A stretch of 64,000 nt of DNA from Lonicera japonica. Lineage: Eukaryota > Streptophyta > Magnoliopsida > Dipsacales > Caprifoliaceae. Below, piece after piece: positions 9,998 through 20,210 of this stretch. The notes below the pieces were generated by a model. The model searched no databases. It worked only from the letters and a program-made list of their open reading frames with translations, and had not been told where the DNA came from. The position numbers were made by a program, and so were the translations under genes. Where the stretch lies: contig JAKCWG010000647.1 in the NCBI GenBank assembly GCA_021464415.1, positions 1 through 64,000 on the forward strand, written 5' to 3'. Each line of letters opens with the position of its first letter. Position 1 is the first letter of the stretch.

Positions 9998-10863
9998 TGA
10001 GTTTCACTCTTCTCTTTCCCCGTAGAAAAAAAACGCCTTTCTCTCTTTCTCTCTTTCTTCTCTCTCCTTTCTACTATCTTTCTTCTCTCTTCTATCTTTC
10101 TTCTCTCTCGGAAATGGTGTTGCCCTCTCTTTATTCTTCTCTATTTATATCTCAGTTCCTTTCTCTTTCTAAAATCTCAATCCAAAATTCAATGAATTTT
10201 TCAACCCCCAATCCATGGGCATTTAGTTAACCAAATCGAATTACCTAATTAAACCCAAATCACATTTAACCCAGCAAAATCAAACCCAAATCAAGCCCTA
10301 CTTACCGCACCAAATTTGAAGACTGAAATTGAGAGAGGGAGAGAGAGGAGCCTTAACATATGATATTTCTTCTTTCAAATTTTCAAGCCATTATTGAGTG
10401 TAATTTGGGTTCTAAGAGAGACAAAAATTAGATGAAATTTTAACTCATGGTTTGAAAGTGATTTGGGTTTTAAAAAATAAAATCAAAATTTATTAAAATA
10501 TTGGATGTAATTCCGGTGCGAAAAGGTGTATGAATCTGTGTTTTTGAAATTGCCACAAGAAGAAGAAGAAGAAGAAAGATAGAGTAAAGAAGAGAGAGGG
10601 GGAAGAGAGAAGAACAGAGGATTAAAGAGAGGAGATAAAATCTTAAGAGAGAGAAGAAGAAAGATACTAGAAAGGAGAGAGAAGAGAGAGGAGAGAGAAA
10701 CGTACCCATCTTTTTTTCTACGGAAAGAGAGTGAAACTTAAGAGAGAGAAGAAAGAGAATAGAAAGGAGAGAGAAGAAAAAGAGAAAGGTACCTTTTTTT
10801 TTTGCGGGGAGAGAGGAGAATGAAAGGCGTTTTTTTCTGCGGGGAGAGAGAAGAGTGAAACTC
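9998..10863. mobile_element. foldback (inverted-repeat) element rich in purine/pyrimidine tracts
   Basis: The left arm starts GTGAGTTTCACTCTTCTC and the right arm ends GAGTGAAACTCAC. After ~20 matching bases the arms continue with CCCCGTAGAAAAAAAACGCC against the complement of GGCGTTTTTTTCTGCGGGG. The left arm is nearly pure pyrimidine (about 10003-10130) and the right nearly pure purine (about 10550-10860). The right arm repeats its terminal module, a T-run followed by a G-rich block and GAGAGAG...GAA, about three times (near 10710, 10797 and 10830). No transposase and no convincing target duplication were found. It may be a Mutator-like or Foldback-like non-autonomous element. Confidence 0.55.
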
Positions 10864-10877
10864 ACGCGTTGCTTTTT

Positions 10878-10901
10878 GGACCAATCCGCACGGATTGGTC
10901 C
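10878..10901. repeat. 24-bp palindrome
   Basis: GGACCAATCCG and its exact complement CGGATTGGTCC surround a 2-nt centre. It lies 15 bp outside the foldback element's right end. Confidence 0.8.
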
Positions 10902-10917
10902 GTGTAGGAAACACACT

Positions 10918-10939
10918 CTATATATATATATATATATAT
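10918..10939. repeat. (TA)n microsatellite
   Basis: Alternating TA run of about 11 repeats followed by TGTATATG. Confidence 0.85.
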
Positions 10940-11580
10940 GTATATGTTTGTGCATTGACTTGTATAGTTGGGAATGCGTTCAATGGTGGATTGAATTCCA
11001 TAATCAAATGCAAAGGTGACATGTGGGGAGTTTAATAGCCCTTGGGAGAACATAATTTTCAACCCTACTTGGATAAGGTTTCTTATAATTAAGCAAGAAT
11101 GCAGATGTAAGTTTCCAATTTGCTAAGCCAGTTGGGCCTAAACCAATTATTCAAATGCTGTTGAAACAATTTTGCCTTTTGTAGTGGATGTAACGTAAAA
11201 CCTTTGATTAAGTTTAGATCCAATTTTACTTTGTAAAAAAATGGGTGGTGTTTTTTAGATGTTATCGCATATTTCTATGCATGCAAAATTAATTATTAAA
11301 TCAATAACAATTGTAGTACATCATTCAATCACACAATACCAAGATCCAGAGAGGTAACCTTAAAGTGGTAGGACTAATCCTTTTGGCGATCAGCGTAAAC
11401 ATCCACTAGAATTATAGAGAAACTTACAAACACATACTAAAACTTTTTGCTTAAGTGTCGATCTACTCTTCAAACTCAGGTTAATTTTCGGCTCTATCCT
11501 TCGACTGATTTGGCAATGACCGTAGTCGTATTAGTAACTAATGCGATCTCGGATCGTTTTCTTAACCAATTTGATGGATC
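10940..11580. other. unassigned sequence
   Basis: No gene seen. From about 11340 the sequence may already be the outer part of the neighbouring gypsy element, but it has no counterpart in the second copy at 19.6 kb. Confidence 0.4.
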
Positions 11581-12335
11581 CTCAACCCTTGGACTACAAA
11601 TGTAGAAAAAACCTTGGAATTTTGTCAAAAGATGGAAGCTAGAAACCTTAATCCATCCCTTGAAACAAGAATTAAGCCTTGGCACATATGAAGGACCCCA
11701 TAATTAATTAGTGAAGAATTGATTGATATGTCAAGAATAATTGAATTTAATCAATTCAAATTGTTCAACATGTTCAAATAAACACTCAAAGTGGTTAAAA
11801 CACTTAATAATTGCATACCATCATAACTTAAAGCAATAGTGTTTGACAACCTCCTTTAAACATGAGGAAACAAAACCTTAGAATCATATTACAATAAGGA
11901 AACTAATCCTACTTAAAAAAGGGAAAAAAATTAACACCTAGAACATTCCAAAAGTAGTAAGGAAATTAATAAATACTTTAAAATAATCCGAATACACTCA
12001 TAACAAGAAAATTCTCTAAATAATAATTATCCAAAATCCTTGGGCTTTAAGCAATACAAAATAAAAAAAATAAAAAAACTAAAAAGCCATAAAATAGTTT
12101 TACTACAAAGACGACTTCGCAGTGTTCCAGCGTGCAACTATCAAGGAACTCCTCCATGCTTTGGGAATCCACTCAAGTTTACTTCCACATCTCTTTAGCT
12201 AAGCATTGTTCTCCATTCTTGTTCTTCAACTCCTTGAATGATTCTCCAAGCTACAACTTTATTCATCATCTCTTTAAGCATAATCATAAGCGCCTCATTT
12301 ATTTTCATTACTCTAGTTCTGATGATTATACCACT
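11581..12335 (-). repeat. LTR/3'-end segment of gypsy element A, copy 1
   Basis: From CAACCCTTGGACTAC onward this segment matches 19612-20210 plus 23168-23400, once the 2957-bp insertion in the second copy is removed. It lies directly downstream (minus orientation) of the integrase C-terminus of element A, where a 3' LTR is expected. Exact LTR termini (TG...CA with a primer site) could not be fixed, so the name LTR is inferred from position. Confidence 0.55.
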
Positions 12336-13565
12336 TGAAACTCAGATCGGGCTTCGGTACTAGCCTTGTACTCTTCATTCCCCTCTTTTTCAAAAAGAAT
12401 TGTCCTTAATTCATCAATAGTATTAAATAGACTTATATCAACAACATTAAATATAGCACTCACATTATACTCACTAGGTATTTTAAGTCTGTATGAATTG
12501 TCGTTGATCTTTTACACAACTTGAAATGGTCCATATCCACTCAGTAACAACTTAGAACGCCTTTGAACTGGAAAGTGACCCTTCCTCATATGCAACCCAA
12601 CTTAATCTCCCAACTTGAAAACCACTTTCTTCCTTCCTTTGTTTGTTTGTTGCACATACTACTTAGTCCTTTGCTTTATATATATTTTGCCTCACCTTCT
12701 CATGAATCTGTCTATTAAATTCATCTTTTTTCCTACAATCTAGGTTAGCATGCTCAACAGATAATGGTAATAAATCCAAAGGAGCTAGCGGATTAAAAGC
12801 ATATACAATTTCAAAAGGAGAAAACTTAAATGCAAAATGAATAGATCAATTATATGCAAACTCAGCATGAGGCAAATATTCTTCCAATTCTTTCAAGTTC
12901 TTTTTCATTACTGCACACAGCAATGTAGCAAAGTACTCCTTACTACTTTGGTTTGATCATCAGTTTGTGTGCTACATATAGTGGAAAACAATGACTTAGT
13001 ACCCAATTTTCTCCACAAAGCCTTAATTACACCAAATTGTCCCTTTAGACTCCCACCATGCGCTTCTTTTAAAAGCAACACCAAATTAAACATTTAGGCA
13101 CAATTTTTTTTTTGTCACGCATTAGGAACCCGTCATGCCTTAAAGTACTTGTCAAACGCCACTTTTTCACAAGCATTAAAGTTGTCTCTAAAATTAGCAT
13201 CACCACCATACAAATCTTTAGCGTACTCAAACCCAAGCAGTTTAGCATATGAAGTTGCAAATAAGGTATATTTGCACAATCACATTTTATTTTCCTTGTT
13301 TGTACCTTATCACATATGGGAAGGTCTCTATGAACTCTACCCACTTGGTATGGTGATTGTTTAACTTTTGTTGGCCCTTCAAGTACTTCAACAATTCATG
13401 ATTTGTATGAATCATGAACTACTTCGACCAAAGGTATTGCTGCCATGTCTCTAAAGCTCTCCTTAATGCATAAAGCCCCTCGTCGTAGGTAGGGTAATTT
13501 AAGGTCCCCCCCATCTAGCTTCTCACTAAAGTATGCTATTGGTATACCACTCCCGCCTTAATTAA
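12336..13565 (-). pseudogene. gypsy element A: RNase H C-terminal part and integrase
   Basis: Minus-strand translation with shifts and stops gives RNase H motifs [20 protein letters not shown] and [19 protein letters not shown]. Integrase follows, with YLPHAEFAYN, FSPFEIVYAFNPLAPLDLL, VRQNIYKAKD and VGLHMRKGHFPVQRRSKLLL. The C-terminus has GYGPFQVV, then INDNSYRLKIPSEYN, then LFNTIDELRTILFEKEGNEE. These follow the standard order of plant Ty3/gypsy pol. Numerous in-frame stops show it is dead. The end of the frame is about 12336. Confidence 0.8.
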
Positions 13566-15711
13566 CAAAATAACATCCGTAATTAAGACCTAGAGTGTTA
13601 CTAATCCACCATAGATTAATTAACTTAAATGGGTTTAATATAATAAAGAATCATGGTAAATTATAGAACACGTGTCAACCAACTATTTGATACTCATATA
13701 AATGATGATAGGATGAAATAGAAACATAACACACATGTACATCTCCAAAAGATTTTACGAAAATCATGTCACATGCGATTAAACATCTACAGTAATTTAG
13801 ACTACCGGTGGCTTGCCATATAAGTATATATATACAGTAAAATAAACGTAGATGTATCAAAGCATTCTACTTCATTATCGACCCCGTCGCTTCCTTAGCG
13901 TCAGACATTTCTTAAGTACCTGGATTTTTTTAGAAAACAGGGTAAGTTATTCTCCCAGTAAAGCTAAAGATAGGGAAGTAATATTTTTAAAGTGTAATAA
14001 ATAGTTTCAATGCAATTAATTATAATCGACTTATTAAATTAAGAAAGCGTCATACAATTTATCAATGCACGCTTATGCATATGCATGTTACCTCCCTTAT
14101 GTCAACCACCGTGCCACATTACCAGAACCCGCTTATGCCGAACCGAATTTTAATAAGGGCTTGACTACCCAAGAGAATAACCAAATATAATAATAATATG
14201 GCCTTATCCGCCACGAGAAAATATGATCAAATTATGACAGAACTGGACCATAAGTCCACCAATATCATATAAACATAATCACCAATGCCTTGCCATTGTC
14301 TAGATTTTCAGGCTACTTACCATTGACTCTAGACAGCTGTCGCCTTTTCGCCCTCCAAAGGTTTAGGAATTTTTAATTCAAGGGCATCAGGCTTTACTTT
14401 TTTCCATACAGGAAAGCACTAATCAATACCCATTCCCTTCACCGTCGAATGGCCAGAATAGAATAATGATCAAATTTATCATGACATCATATCATATTCC
14501 AGAATGTCACAACGAGCACAAAAAGCTTTCAACATTATAGAAAAGAGATAAATATCCATGCCACTAAAGAGGGATAACCCACCTAATGAATTCACGTTTT
14601 ACCATTTTTTCAATATTATTGACTAGCATGGCCTGGGGCTAAGATAACTCAAGTGGGAGAGACAGGCAGGGACGAAATTGAAGGGTCGGATGGGATAGGG
14701 GACGGATGGAGTCCGTCTTGTTACCATCACCGGATCAGTTCGGGCTGGCTCATGCCGCCATCAGAGAAAGAATCTTTGATCTAGTTAGAACCCTGGTCTT
14801 TGTACGAGACACCATAAGAATACCTTGGGCTTTCCAAGATATCACCAAGATGTCGGGTTGACACAATAATAATGCATAACATGCATATCATGCTTTTAAT
14901 GTAAAATAGAAATAACTTATGCCATGTAAACTCTAACAAACACTCATCCATGTCCTTTGGTGTATACAAAACCATCCAATAATCCATTTTTTATCAAACC
15001 ATTACATATACACCCAAGGAACATCCAGTAAAAATCAAATAATACAAGAATATCGAGTTTAGATGGCATATCTTGCTTCCACTCATGGATTTTTAGTTCA
15101 AACATTTATGGATCATCATTAACATTGATCATGGTCTTTATATCAAACATATATGCATAAAATATTCCAATTTTGGACAAATAAAATCATAATAAAGAAT
15201 TTGAAAACATAAAAACCCCTACCATGAATTAATAGGCCCAAAAGAAGAAATAAAAATGATGACCGAAACCCCGTTCTGTGAAATCCTGGGATTCTTAAGC
15301 TTCCTCAATCCTCGCGTTGCATAGAATAACTTTTCTTATAGCCGAATCGAATTCTGAAGGCTTATTTTAGTTAAAACTTTAGAGAGAGAAAAAAGAGGAA
15401 TTTTTGCTCTGAGTTTTGAGTGAAAAATGGTAAGATTTGGTGAAAAGAGATCTCTAGAATCATTTTAAAAAAAAAATTCACCGACCTTCTAATAGGCCCC
15501 TATTGAGCCTCAACTGGCACCTATTTTGTGCCAAAAAAAATCTAGTTCAGAATCCACCTCAATATCCAACTGTTTCCTGTAACAGGTGCATGTTGTCTCC
15601 AAAATTACAAAACTTAAATTTTTAATACATTATGATCTTTCATAAGCATTTACACACAAAAGCATGCTTAATAAAACATAATTTATACTAATTTAAACAC
15701 AAGGTGTTACA
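13566..15711 (-). mobile_element. probable solo LTR inserted in the RNase H of element A
   Basis: RNase H coding on the minus strand stops at 15712 (FEIECDALGNRIGVVLMHEW) and resumes at about 13560, so ~2.15 kb was inserted. The insert ends GTGTTACA on the plus strand, i.e. begins TGTAACAC in minus orientation, like the chromovirus LTRs elsewhere in the window. Flanks ATTAA (13561-13565) and ATTGA (15712-15716) fit a 5-bp target duplication with one mismatch. The other terminus reads CA instead of the expected TG, so that boundary is approximate. There is no internal coding region, as expected of a solo LTR. Confidence 0.6.
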
Positions 15712-16660
15712 ATTGACTTCCATTCGTGCATAAGAACAACACCAATTCTATTTCCTAAGGCATCACATTCAATTTCAAACGTCTTTGAAAAATTAGGTAA
15801 AGACAATAAAGGGCATTACTTAGCTTGCTTTTTAGTAACTTGAATGCCTTATCTTGCTCATCTCCCCATTTGAATCCCACATTCTTCTTAATCACATCAA
15901 TTAATGGCGCCACAATCGTGCTAAAATGCTTTTCTCTTGCTCATCTTCACACTTACCCAACACTTGTAGGACTTTGTCATTATTGAATAGCCTTTACATA
16001 TTCCTTTTCTTCATCAATGTGAATTCCTTGTGCACTCATAACAAAATCAAGAAACACATGCTTGTCTATGCAAAAGGTGCACTTCTTCATATTAGCATAT
16101 AACTTCTCATTTCCCAAAACATTAAAAACATATTTTAAATGAATTACATGATCACTTGAACTCTTACTATAGATAAGAATATCATCAAAATAGACTATTA
16201 TAAATCTATTAATGAATGATCCCAAAACATGGTTCATTAAGCCATATGGTATCCATTCTTTAATGCAATTTTAGAGAATATACAAGACCCATATAACTTA
16301 TCTAACATATCATCTAAATGTGGAATGAGATGATGATATTTTACCATTATATTATTAATGGCTTGACAATCCACGCACATTCTTCAGGTCTTGTGTTTTT
16401 TGGTACAAACACCATCACAACACATGGGCTCATACTTTCTCTCACATACCCTTCTCCAACAATTCGGTTGTTTTTGAAGTTTCTTAGTTTCTTTCATGTT
16501 ACTCCTATATGCTGGCCGATTTGGAATGGAAGTTCTGGGTACAAAATCAATTTGATGCTCTATTCCGCGGATGGGTGGTAAACCATTTGGTGTCTTTTCT
16601 GTAAAAAAGTCATTAAAATCCTGTAGCAAAGTCATAATAACACTAGGCAAACAGAAGTTA
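15712..16660 (-). pseudogene. gypsy element A: reverse transcriptase and start of RNase H
   Basis: The minus strand carries RT blocks in order. The N-terminal block (16650 to about 16460) has LLQDFNDFF, then PNGLPPIRGIEHQIDF, then IPNRPAYRSNMKETKKLQ. The palm block (16237 to about 15980) has MNHVLGSFINRFIIVYFDDI, whose YFDD is the catalytic box, then HVIHLKYVFNVL and NEKLYANMKKCTF. The RNase H start FEIECDALGNRIGV follows at 15790-15713. Frameshifts and stops separate the blocks. The order and spacing match Ty3/gypsy pol. Domain identity is secure; activity is excluded. Confidence 0.85.
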
Positions 16661-17029
16661 TCTCATAAGTATTTAAAAGCACTTATTTGTACACATGTAC
16701 AAGAATTTGAATACAATGCAATGCTCTCTTCACTTCACTTGCCTTTCTATATAAATTCTTTTCTCTTCTCTTCTCTCTAACATGTCTCAATAGCTATCAC
16801 TGGCTTTTCTTTTTCGCTATCTTTTTTTTCAATCTCTCATTTCTTTTCACTCTATTTTTTTTCCTTCAATTGCTTCCTTTTCCTCACCAATCTCACCAAT
16901 CTTTTTCTTTTTCTTATTTGTTTTCCTTTGATCTTTCTCATTTTGCAACTTCAACTGATCGGCATAGGTTTACTATGGTTGTAAAAGTGCAAGAATGATT
17001 GTTCTCTTCTTCATCTCAAAAGGCTATTT

Positions 17030-17580
17030 ATTAGTGAAGCCGATGTGTTAAATTATTATGTCATATTGCCAAGGTCGACCCAACAATATATGGCCAGCTT
17101 GCATACGATTCACATCACAAAGCACTTGGTCCGCACACTTCACAATGCTAAACGAAACTCAAACCTACTTGCTCACCCTCACTTTCCCACTATCATTTAT
17201 CCATTGAAGCTTGTAAGGCCTAAGGTGCTTAGCCATTGGTAATGCTAACTTTTCCACCATCGATCAATGAAACTACCTTCGTCTATCACCAAACTACGCA
17301 CCTTACCTAACACTAGGCACCTAGTATGGAAAATATTCTCACGCTGCCCCCCATCCTTCTTTGCTTGAGCATTGAGGGCTCTCGTTGATACTAGCAACTC
17401 ACCATTGACGAGACTCTCCTACTACTCCTCAACCACATCCTCTAGAGGGGGCATAGGTTCGTCATCCTCCGTCCCATACTCTCCACTATCTTAAATAGTT
17501 ATTATTCTCTTTTTTGGGCATTGGGTGGCTATATGGCCTCTCCCTTGACACTTCCAACAAATTATATCATGGTCACAGAT
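17030..17580 (-). pseudogene. gypsy element A: zinc knuckle and protease-region relic
   Basis: Minus-strand positions ~17575-17515 encode CWKCQGRGHIATQCP, a complete CCHC nucleic-acid-binding knuckle of gag. At 17290-17040 the translation gives HLRPYKLQWINDSGKVRVSK and QAGHILLGRPWQYD. These are characteristic of the aspartic-protease/pol junction of plant gypsy polyproteins (LGRPW block). Stops interrupt both. The protease active-site triad itself was not found. Confidence 0.7.
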
Positions 17581-17879
17581 AGTTGATGCATTGGTAGTTT
17601 TAGGGGCTATTTTGGATTGGTTACCACTACTAGTTTTTTATTTTGAATTGCCCTTTAGTTTTGGAATGGCTCCGTTGTCCTCTTTCTTCCACAGGCTTTG
17701 CTTCTATAGAGAAGTAAACGAACTCTTGCTTGGATTAGAACTACCCCTCCTCTTGAGCTATCGCTTATTCTTATTCGCCATTTATACCATGTCTTCAATT
17801 TCAATATATGGTTGTAATTCAACTGCATTGGCCATCTCATGATTTAATCCACTCAAAAACCTGGCCATGTTAGCTTCAC

Positions 17880-18581
17880 GGTCTTATTTAATATTCGCTC
17901 AAATCATCGCAATCTCCATTTCTTTGTAGTATTCATTAACACTGCGATTGCCTTGAGTTAGCCCTTACATCTTTTGGTACAACTATCTACAAAGTGGTCG
18001 GACACAAACTGTTTTTCATTAGCCTCTTCATTTCTTCTTGAGTCTTAATTGGCCTTTCATCACAACGCTTTTATTCTAGCACCAAGCAATCCCACCAAAC
18101 AATAACGCAGTCTAAAAATTTAATGGCCACCAACTCACCTTCTTGGACTCGGGATAATTATGGCAAGCAAACACCAATTTGGCCTTCTTGATCCACTCAA
18201 GATAGGCCTTAGGATTGTTCTCCACTTGGAAGGAAAGAATCTTCATTTTGATGCCATTCATATTATCATCCTCCTGATTAGATTTCCTAATAAACCGTCT
18301 CCATCATTCCGTCTATTAATGATTACAGAATCAATATTGCTATCTTCGTAGTCGTGGTTATCCCGGTAGAAATTGTCAATATAAAACTCGGTCCTCCTTT
18401 CCCTAGGTTGTGATATCCTACTTCTTTGAGAACTTCGCAACTTTTCGGATTGTTCAATTTGGGTGCTCTCAACTTTATCAACTTTCACCCGTATTCTCTT
18501 TAACTCATTACTCGTCTTATCTACTTGCTCCCTAAAGCTACCCAACTCCTCTCTCATCATCCTTTGTAAAGTACTTGTCAT
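17880..18581 (-). pseudogene. gypsy element A: gag N-terminus and capsid
   Basis: An open frame from ATG at 18581 to 18258 encodes 107 residues beginning MTSTLQRMMREELGSF. It continues as a Lys/Glu coiled-coil-like stretch and an Arg-rich segment. Just downstream, MNGIKMKILSFQVE, AYLEWIKKAKLVF and KRLMKNSL keep the gag pattern (a capsid with an E-W-x4-LVF motif) but are broken by stops near 18130 and below. This marks the 5' end of element A coding on the minus strand. Confidence 0.65.
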
Positions 18582-18599
18582 CGCCTCTTTGAATAATTT

Positions 18600-19610
18600 T
18601 GGATAAAAAATATGATGATCCTTTTCATTATTATTAGAAATTTGCTACAAAATAGAGGTTAGCACAATATAAATAAACAAAATTTTCTCACTACACTCCC
18701 TTATGTGTTTTGCTAAAAAAGATGTCATTATGATTTTACCGCCCATGTTTAGTACACAAAATATTGATAACCTCATAGATTCACCTTTGGAACTTGACTA
18801 ACGAGTTGAAGAATCTGAATTTTATTGCAAGTCTTTAACACCCAATCACACACTCAACAATTAGGTTAGACGTATTCAACAATGTAGTTTGTCAAAGATT
18901 CAAAGAAACCAACTTCTAGCAATAATAAGGAGCCAAACAAATTACTAGAATTACCAGAGTATACAAAGCAGAATTCCAAATAATCAAACAAGTAATAATC
19001 AATAATTAATAAAGCAATTAAGGTGTTCCTAGGGGTTTCTAGAATTTCCAATATAATCAAGTTTAAGAATAGTTCTAAAGATTAGAATCCTATAAACAAT
19101 GATGCAACAATGAAAATTTAAGTTATGATTTTTGAAATCTTTGAATTTCCACAGTAAAAAATTTAATGCAGCAATATTCATAAACAAACCCTAACGATAG
19201 AATACTATTCAGGTTTTCTAGGGTTCTATAGGAAATTATGATTTCAACAATAGCACAAAATTCATAGCAATCAAAACCCTAATCAATAAAACATAAAATC
19301 TAGAGTTTTTCCCTTCAACAATTCGAATTTTAAATCTATTCAATTCGCAGCAAACTAAGCCCTAATAATAATCAAAATTCGATTATAAGGTCCTTCCAAC
19401 TAACAATTTTTGATTTCGAATTGTTTTTTCTTTTCAAAATGTCTATTCACGAAAACACTGTTTATGCGGCACTGTTCACGAACATTATTCACAATTTATT
19501 TTTTTATAATAGACAAACCCTAATTAAACAAGATATGAGATATAAAACAAATCTTAATAGGGCATGAATTGAAAAATTAAAAAAATTAAATGATAGATAA
19601 AACCTTAACA
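18600..19610 (-). other. probable 5' leader of gypsy element A
   Basis: Non-coding AT-rich sequence between the gag start and the second LTR-like copy. I could not locate a primer binding site, so its role as leader is positional inference. Confidence 0.35.
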
Positions 19611-20210
19611 TCAACCCTTGGACTACGAATGTAACAAGAACCTTAGAATTTTGTAAAAAGATGGAATGTGGGAACCTTAACCCAATCCTTGAAATAAGAA
19701 TTGAACCTTGGTATGTATGAATGATGCCACAATTAATTGGTGGAGAAGTGATTGATATGTCCAGAATAATTAAATTTAATTAAACCAAAAACTTCAAAAA
19801 GTTCAAATAAGAACTCAAATGTGTTAAAACACTCAATAATTGCAAACCATCAACTTAAAACAATAGTGTTTGACAACTTCTTTTAAATATGAGGAAACAA
19901 AGACTTAAAATCTTACAATACGAAAACTAATCCTACTTAAAAAAGAAAAAAAAATAACACCTAGAATATTCCTAATGCAATAAAAAATTAATAAACACTC
20001 TAATCCCAATACACTCCTAATATGACAATTCTCTAAATAATAATTATCCATAATCCTTGTGCTTTAAGCAATACAAAATAAAAAAAGAGGTCAAACAACT
20101 ATTAAACTACAAAGGTGACTTTGCAGTGTTCCAACATTCAGCTGTTTTAATGCAAATATGACTTTGTAGTATTCCAGCGTGCAACTATCAAGGAACTCCT
20201 CCATGCTCTG
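19611..20210 (-). repeat. LTR/3'-end segment of gypsy A, copy 2, part 1
   Basis: Homologous to 11581-12165 (for example TCAACCCTTGGACTAC, GATTGATATGTC and CTCCATGCT), with many substitutions. It is interrupted after CTCCATGCTCTG by the solo LTR and resumes at 23168. Confidence 0.7.

Noticed and set aside
10470..10955. 161-codon minus-strand frame rich in Ser, Leu and Phe
   Set aside because: Translation of the purine/pyrimidine arm of the foldback element and the (TA)n run; low complexity, no gene.
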